Assembly (NCBI RefSeq): GCF_025567415.1
Contig: NZ_JAOQJV010000002.1
Span: 186,001-250,000 of the forward strand
Length of the DNA: 64,000 bases
Direction: 5' to 3'
Origin: Claveliimonas ammoniilytica
Lineage (GTDB): Bacteria; Bacillota; Clostridia; Lachnospirales; Lachnospiraceae
Part shown: positions 60,399-64,000 of the stretch, piece by piece
How positions within the stretch are numbered: position 1 is the stretch's first letter
Layout of the letters: every line of letters starts with the position of its first letter
Program-made: the position numbers and the translations under genes
Notes under the pieces: generated by a model
Told to the model about the DNA's origin: nothing
What the model saw: only the letters and a program-made list of their open reading frames with translations
Database searches by the model: none

Positions 60399-61037
60399 AT
60401 GAGTGGAAAAGCAAAGTCACTTGCCGATCAGGCATATGAGACGATCAAACAGAATATATTGAACCTGACGTATCCGCCGGGCATGCCTTTGACTGAGGCG
60501 AAGCTCGCAGAGGAACTGGGGATGAGCCGGAGTCCGGTACGTACCGCGCTTCGCATGCTGCAGACAGATGGACTTATTGTGACTGATTATTATAAATCTA
60601 TGACGGTCAAAGAGATTACCGAAGAGGATATTAATCAGATTTATCAGTTAAGAGAATTGATAGAGCTTCCGGCGTTTAAGCTGATTTTTGATTCAGAAAA
60701 ATATGAAGAATTCTCTTACCGTATCGAGGAAAAGGTAGTGCGCATGTGTGCGGTAGCATCCGATCCATTTGCATGGGAGATTGCGGATATTGCATTTCAT
60801 ATGGAAATTGTAAGTATCTATGAAAATGAGCGGATCGATCGGATTTATCATAATAATCTGTCGGAGCTTACTCGTATGGGTGTGCATTCGGTCAAGAATG
60901 GCATGGAGATCCAGCAGACGAATGACCATTTGAAGGATCTTGTGGAGTATATGCGTCAGGGAGATTATGAACATGCAGTAAAGATATTGAAGGATGATCA
61001 TTTTGGTACAGGAAGAACGACTGCTATGTCAAAATGA
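60399..61037 (+). CDS. GntR-family regulator with FCD domain
   Basis: 212 aa. Winged helix (LADQAYETIKQNILNLTYPPGMPLTEAKLAEELGMSRSPVRTALRMLQTDGLI, residues 7-60), then an all-helical FCD ligand domain. ATG 60399 is chosen because GAGAGGAG lies 6 bases upstream; the ATG at 60384 overlapping the mutY stop is an alternative. FCD regulators bind short palindromes like TTGTATACAA, which occurs twice before proC 1.8 kb away; a link is only a suggestion. Confidence 0.88.
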   Translation: MSGKAKSLADQAYETIKQNILNLTYPPGMPLTEAKLAEELGMSRSPVRTALRMLQTDGLIVTDYYKSMTVKEITEEDINQIYQLRELIELPAFKLIFDSEKYEEFSYRIEEKVVRMCAVASDPFAWEIADIAFHMEIVSIYENERIDRIYHNNLSELTRMGVHSVKNGMEIQQTNDHLKDLVEYMRQGDYEHAVKILKDDHFGTGRTTAMSK

Positions 61038-61067
61038 TAGCGGTCGTGATACGAAGGAGATAAAGCT

Positions 61068-61991
61068 ATGTACGATTTTATAGTGAATCCGAATGCCAGA
61101 TCAGGGCTTGGCGGCAGGATCTGGAAAGAACTCGAGCAACTTCTGAAAGAGCAGAAGGCAGAGTATCGGGTACATTTTACTAAATACCAGAGACATGCAA
61201 GCCGGATTGCGGAAGAGATTACCACAGATGGGGAAGAACACACCATTGTGGTACTTGGCGGTGACGGTACGGTAAATGAAGTGCTGAATGGAATTACCGA
61301 ATTGTCTAAGGTGACGATGGGATATATTCCGATGGGTTCCAGCAATGATTTTGCCAGATATTTTAAGATGGCAGCAGAACCTGCGGAATGTCTGACACGG
61401 ATATTGCATCCTAAGAAAATAGTGGATATGAATGTGGGAATCATGTCTTATAAAAATGGTGAAAAGTCCAGACGGTATGCGGTCAGCACAGGAATCGGAT
61501 TTGACGCGGCTGTATGCCATCAGGCGGTCATTTCTAAGATGAAGGTATTCTTAAATAAGATTCATCTTGGTAAGCTTACCTATCTTGGAATTGCTCTTTC
61601 CCGTATGATTGCATTGCGACCGGGTAAGATGCGGGTCCGTCTGGATGATGGAGAATGGATTGAATACGACAGAGCTTATTTCGCGACAGCGATGAATCAT
61701 CCGTTCGAAGGTGGAGGATTTAAGTTTTGCCCGGATGCAGATCCGTGTGATGATATCCTGAATGTGACGGTGATATCTGGTTTGCCGAAATGGAAGGTGC
61801 TGTGCCTGCTTCCAACTGCATTTAAAGGATGGCATATCCGCTTCAGGGGCATCGATACATATACCTGTAAAAAAGTTGAGATTGACAGCGAGCAGGCATT
61901 GCCGGTACATACAGATGGAGAACCGGTATTTCTGCAGCGGAAAATGACAGCAGCATTAGAACTGGACAAGATCAGACTTATTGTTGGATAA
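61068..61991 (+). CDS. Diacylglycerol/sphingosine kinase-family lipid kinase (YegS-like)
   Basis: 307 aa. IVNPNARSGLGGR at the start, the nucleotide-binding VLGGDGTVNEVLNGI near residue 65, MGYIPMGSSNDFARYF and the C-terminal HTDGEPVF mark the DagK/YegS family. Likely recycles diacylglycerol to phosphatidic acid. AAGGAG precedes the ATG; 30 bases after the GntR gene. Confidence 0.9.
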   Translation: MYDFIVNPNARSGLGGRIWKELEQLLKEQKAEYRVHFTKYQRHASRIAEEITTDGEEHTIVVLGGDGTVNEVLNGITELSKVTMGYIPMGSSNDFARYFKMAAEPAECLTRILHPKKIVDMNVGIMSYKNGEKSRRYAVSTGIGFDAAVCHQAVISKMKVFLNKIHLGKLTYLGIALSRMIALRPGKMRVRLDDGEWIEYDRAYFATAMNHPFEGGGFKFCPDADPCDDILNVTVISGLPKWKVLCLLPTAFKGWHIRFRGIDTYTCKKVEIDSEQALPVHTDGEPVFLQRKMTAALELDKIRLIVG

Positions 61992-62009
61992 TTTGAGGAG
62001 GCGCAGAAA

Positions 62010-62831
62010 ATGGCAGCAGGATATATTTTTCTCGTGGTGTTATTACTTGGTGTATTGTATCTGCTGTTGATCCGACCAGAGAACCGGAATACAGAAATGG
62101 CAGTATATCGGCGCACGATGTTTGCACATCGGGGATATCACAATAAGGAAAAACTGATTCCGGAAAATTCAATGGCCGCATTTCGGGCAGCAGTCGCTCA
62201 TGGCTATGGTATAGAACTGGATATACATATTACCAGAGATGGAAAAGTGGTGGTATTTCATGATGATACACTGGAGCGGATGTGCGGAGAACATGGCAAG
62301 GTAGAAGATTATACATTGGAAGAGTTACAGAAGTTTCATCTGCTGAATACGACAGAGAGGATCCCGGAATTACAGGAAGTGTTGGAATATGTGGATGGCA
62401 GGGCACCACTTCTGGTTGAACTTAAGATACCGGGACGGGATCTGAGGGTCTGTGAGGCATCATATGATATTCTGAAGACATACCATGGAAAATATCTGGT
62501 GCAGTCATTCAATACATTAGGGTTACAATGGTATCGCAAATATGCACCGGCGATACTGCGAGGTCAGCTTTCGTCCAACCTTACTGCAGATCCATTGAAT
62601 GATCCATACATACTCCGGTTTCTGGTAAAATATCTGATGCTGAATGTGATTGGAAGACCAGATTTTATTTCTTACAAATTAAAGGATCTTCCGAATTGCA
62701 GTGTTCTATTATGCAGATGGCTCTGGAGAATTCCGGTAGCAGTGTGGACACTTCGAACGGAACAGGCACTTCGGCAGGGAAAAGCGAAGTATGATATGTA
62801 CATTTTTGAAAAAAGCGGAGAAAATTATTAA
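62010..62831 (+). CDS. Membrane-anchored glycerophosphodiester phosphodiesterase
   Basis: 273 aa. An N-terminal membrane helix (YIFLVVLLLGVLYLLLI), then the catalytic pieces FAHRGYH, PENSMAAF, IELDIHITRDGKVVVFHD and VELK. It hydrolyses glycerophosphodiesters to glycerol-3-phosphate and an alcohol. Co-directional with the lipid kinase 18 bases upstream, suggesting a lipid turnover pair. Confidence 0.9.
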   Translation: MAAGYIFLVVLLLGVLYLLLIRPENRNTEMAVYRRTMFAHRGYHNKEKLIPENSMAAFRAAVAHGYGIELDIHITRDGKVVVFHDDTLERMCGEHGKVEDYTLEELQKFHLLNTTERIPELQEVLEYVDGRAPLLVELKIPGRDLRVCEASYDILKTYHGKYLVQSFNTLGLQWYRKYAPAILRGQLSSNLTADPLNDPYILRFLVKYLMLNVIGRPDFISYKLKDLPNCSVLLCRWLWRIPVAVWTLRTEQALRQGKAKYDMYIFEKSGENY

Positions 62832-62848
62832 AAGTTACTACCATAGTA

Positions 62849-62918
62849 TTGACATGCAATTAGCACGGTGTTATATTATAGAAAACGAGTTGTATACAAA
62901 ATATAGATTTGTATACAA
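62849..62918 (+). promoter_or_regulatory. proC promoter with two TTGTATACAA palindromes
   Basis: TTGACA (62849-62854) N17 TATATT (62872-62877). Immediately downstream, the perfect 10-bp palindrome TTGTATACAA occurs at 62890-62899 and again at 62909-62918, 19 bp apart, covering the first transcribed bases. Such placement suits a repressor; the GntR-FCD protein at 60399 is a candidate. Confidence 0.65.
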
Positions 62919-62952
62919 TACAACTTTTCTCAAATATTAAGGAGGTAACGTC

Positions 62953-63747
62953 ATGAAATTAGGGTTTATTGGAACTGGTAATATGGCTTCAGCAATTATG
63001 GGAGGAATCATTTCAAAAGGAGTTATTCCGGCAGATGAGATTATTGGAGCTGACCTGTTTGCCCCTGGTAGAGAACGTGTAAAAGAGAAATTTGGAATTC
63101 ATGTAACCGCAGATAACAACGAAGTAGTAGAGAAGGCTGATGTAGTACTTCTGTCAGTAAAACCGCAGTTCTACGCAGATGTTATCTCTGGTATTAAAGA
63201 TAAGATCAGACCGGATCAGATTGTGATCACAATTGCACCTGGTAAAACACTTTCATGGCTTGCTGAGCAGTTTGGTAAAGATGTTAAGATCGTACGCTGT
63301 ATGCCGAATACACCGGCTATGGTTGGTGAAGGTATGACTGCTGCATGTCCGAATGAGCATATGACAGAAGAAGAAATCGAATATGTGAAAACACTGCTTT
63401 CAAGTTTCGGTCTGGTAGAGATCGTACCGGAGAAGTTGATGGATACTGTTACAGCAGTAAGCGGAAGTTCGCCGGCCTACGTATTCATGTTTATCGAAGC
63501 GATGGCAGACGCGGCTGTATTAGATGGTATGCCGAGAGCGCAGGCATATAAGTTTGCAGCACAGGCTGTATTGGGAAGTGCTAAGATGGTACTTGATACA
63601 GGAAAGCACCCGGGAGAGTTGAAAGATATGGTATGCTCACCGGCAGGTACTACAATTGATGCAGTACGTGTGCTGGAAGAGTGTGGATTCAGAGGAACAA
63701 TCATTGACGCTGTTCAGACATGTGCAGAGAAGTCGAGAAGTCTGTAA
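62953..63747 (+). CDS. proC: Pyrroline-5-carboxylate reductase
   Basis: 264 aa. NAD(P)-binding start MKLGFIGTGNMASAIMGGI, then KPQFYADVISGIKD, MPNTPAMVGEGMTA and the C-terminal signature ELKDMVCSPAGTTIDAVRVLEE. It makes proline from pyrroline-5-carboxylate or runs in reverse as part of proline and ornithine metabolism. AAGGAGG precedes the ATG. In a proline-fermenting host its control is of interest. Confidence 0.97.
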   Translation: MKLGFIGTGNMASAIMGGIISKGVIPADEIIGADLFAPGRERVKEKFGIHVTADNNEVVEKADVVLLSVKPQFYADVISGIKDKIRPDQIVITIAPGKTLSWLAEQFGKDVKIVRCMPNTPAMVGEGMTAACPNEHMTEEEIEYVKTLLSSFGLVEIVPEKLMDTVTAVSGSSPAYVFMFIEAMADAAVLDGMPRAQAYKFAAQAVLGSAKMVLDTGKHPGELKDMVCSPAGTTIDAVRVLEECGFRGTIIDAVQTCAEKSRSL

Positions 63748-63775
63748 ATAGAAGATTAAGGAATTCAGAAAAATT

Positions 63776-63809
63776 AAGAACCTCAGGATGTGGCCTGAGG
63801 TTCTTTCGT
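63776..63809. terminator. Terminator after proC, shared with a converging gene
   Basis: A 12-bp perfect stem AAGAACCTCAGG / CCTGAGGTTCTT around ATGTGG, followed by TCGTT. Confidence 0.88.
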
Positions 63810-63814
63810 TATAC

Positions 63815-64000
63815 TTAAATGACAGGTTCATGCATCAGCTTGCGTGCCTGTCTGGTCTGCCTGGCATAGACCAGCTGATATAAAATCCCATCCATTACCA
63901 GAGCGGCTGCTACATCTGTTACTGAATGCTGCTTCAGAAACATGGTAGAAAGCACAATGATAAATGAGAGGATTCCGGCGGCAATTCGGATGCCGTGTTT
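63815..64000 (-). CDS. PAP2-like membrane protein, C-terminal end (partial)
   Basis: Only the last 61 residues are in the window; the frame runs off the right edge. It contains a hydrophobic helix followed by STMFLKQHSVTDVAAALVM, where KQHSVTDV resembles the last histidine/aspartate motif of PAP2 phosphatases (KQHxxxDV), and a basic tail ending HEPVI. A lipid phosphatase or phosphatase-like membrane protein is likely; the N-terminal motifs cannot be checked. Confidence 0.7.
   Translation of the reverse strand, partial: KHGIRIAAGILSFIIVLSTMFLKQHSVTDVAAALVMDGILYQLVYARQTRQARKLMHEPVI

Noticed and set aside
1..64000. CRISPR arrays, insertion sequences, prophage or rRNA genes
   Set aside because: No regularly spaced direct repeats with unique spacers, no transposase, integrase or phage genes, and no rRNA sequence were recognised.

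Overview
The window reads as a chromosomal segment of a strictly anaerobic, low-to-mid GC Firmicute, most likely a gut Lachnospiraceae (Dorea / Clostridium scindens-like). The reasons are a Gram-positive S10-spc-alpha ribosomal gene order with a KOW protein between map and infA, Zn-ribbon S14, Zn-binding adenylate kinase, strong AGGAGG ribosome binding sites, AdhE, and a selenium-dependent Stickland (D-proline reductase) locus. The genus is inference; I ran no database search.

Layout. 1-11.8 kb holds housekeeping and accessory genes: the SbcC C-terminus, a Y-family polymerase with a small partner, NhaC antiporter, acyl-CoA ligase, a polar amino acid ABC transporter, a membrane acyltransferase, an M18 aminopeptidase and an RNA methyltransferase. 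12.0-19.4 kb is one selenium operon (yedF-selD-selA-selB-lysR-cysteine desulfurase-DUF3343). selD has an in-frame UGA (Sec16) with a hairpin immediately downstream. 19.4-27.7 kb is the proline reductase region: TetR regulator, prdF on the minus strand, the selenocysteine tRNA, then prdC, prdA, a 98-aa protein, prdB (Sec151), prdD and prdE. 27.8-32.7 kb contains a YcxB-like membrane protein, a TSUP permease, a sodium:neurotransmitter-type symporter with its tiny partner, and a second LysR. 33.1-49.9 kb is the ribosomal protein super-operon from rpsJ to rplQ with secY, adk, map, infA and rpoA. 50-64 kb carries adhE, a HAD phosphatase, uppP, a second amino acid ABC transporter, a double-cubane-type dehydratase-family protein, mutY, a GntR regulator, a lipid kinase, a glycerophosphodiester phosphodiesterase, proC, and the end of a PAP2-type protein.

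How it fits together. The selenium operon makes selenophosphate and selenocysteyl-tRNA, the tRNA gene sits inside the prd region, and PrdB consumes the product. A shared palindrome, ATAG-N7-CTAT (a LysR-type T-N11-A box), occurs three times before yedF, once before prdF and once before prdC. I saw it nowhere else when reading the window. This suggests that the LysR encoded in the selenium operon ties selenium supply to proline fermentation. A second motif, CTAG repeated at exactly 12-bp spacing, lies upstream of prdF (two copies) and of the TSUP permease (four copies). prdD and prdE look like the PrdA proprotein split at its own processing site. Other unexplained structure includes a roughly 200-nt multi-hairpin element before the S10 operon, two odd spacers inside the ribosomal operon, and paired TTGTATACAA palindromes before proC.
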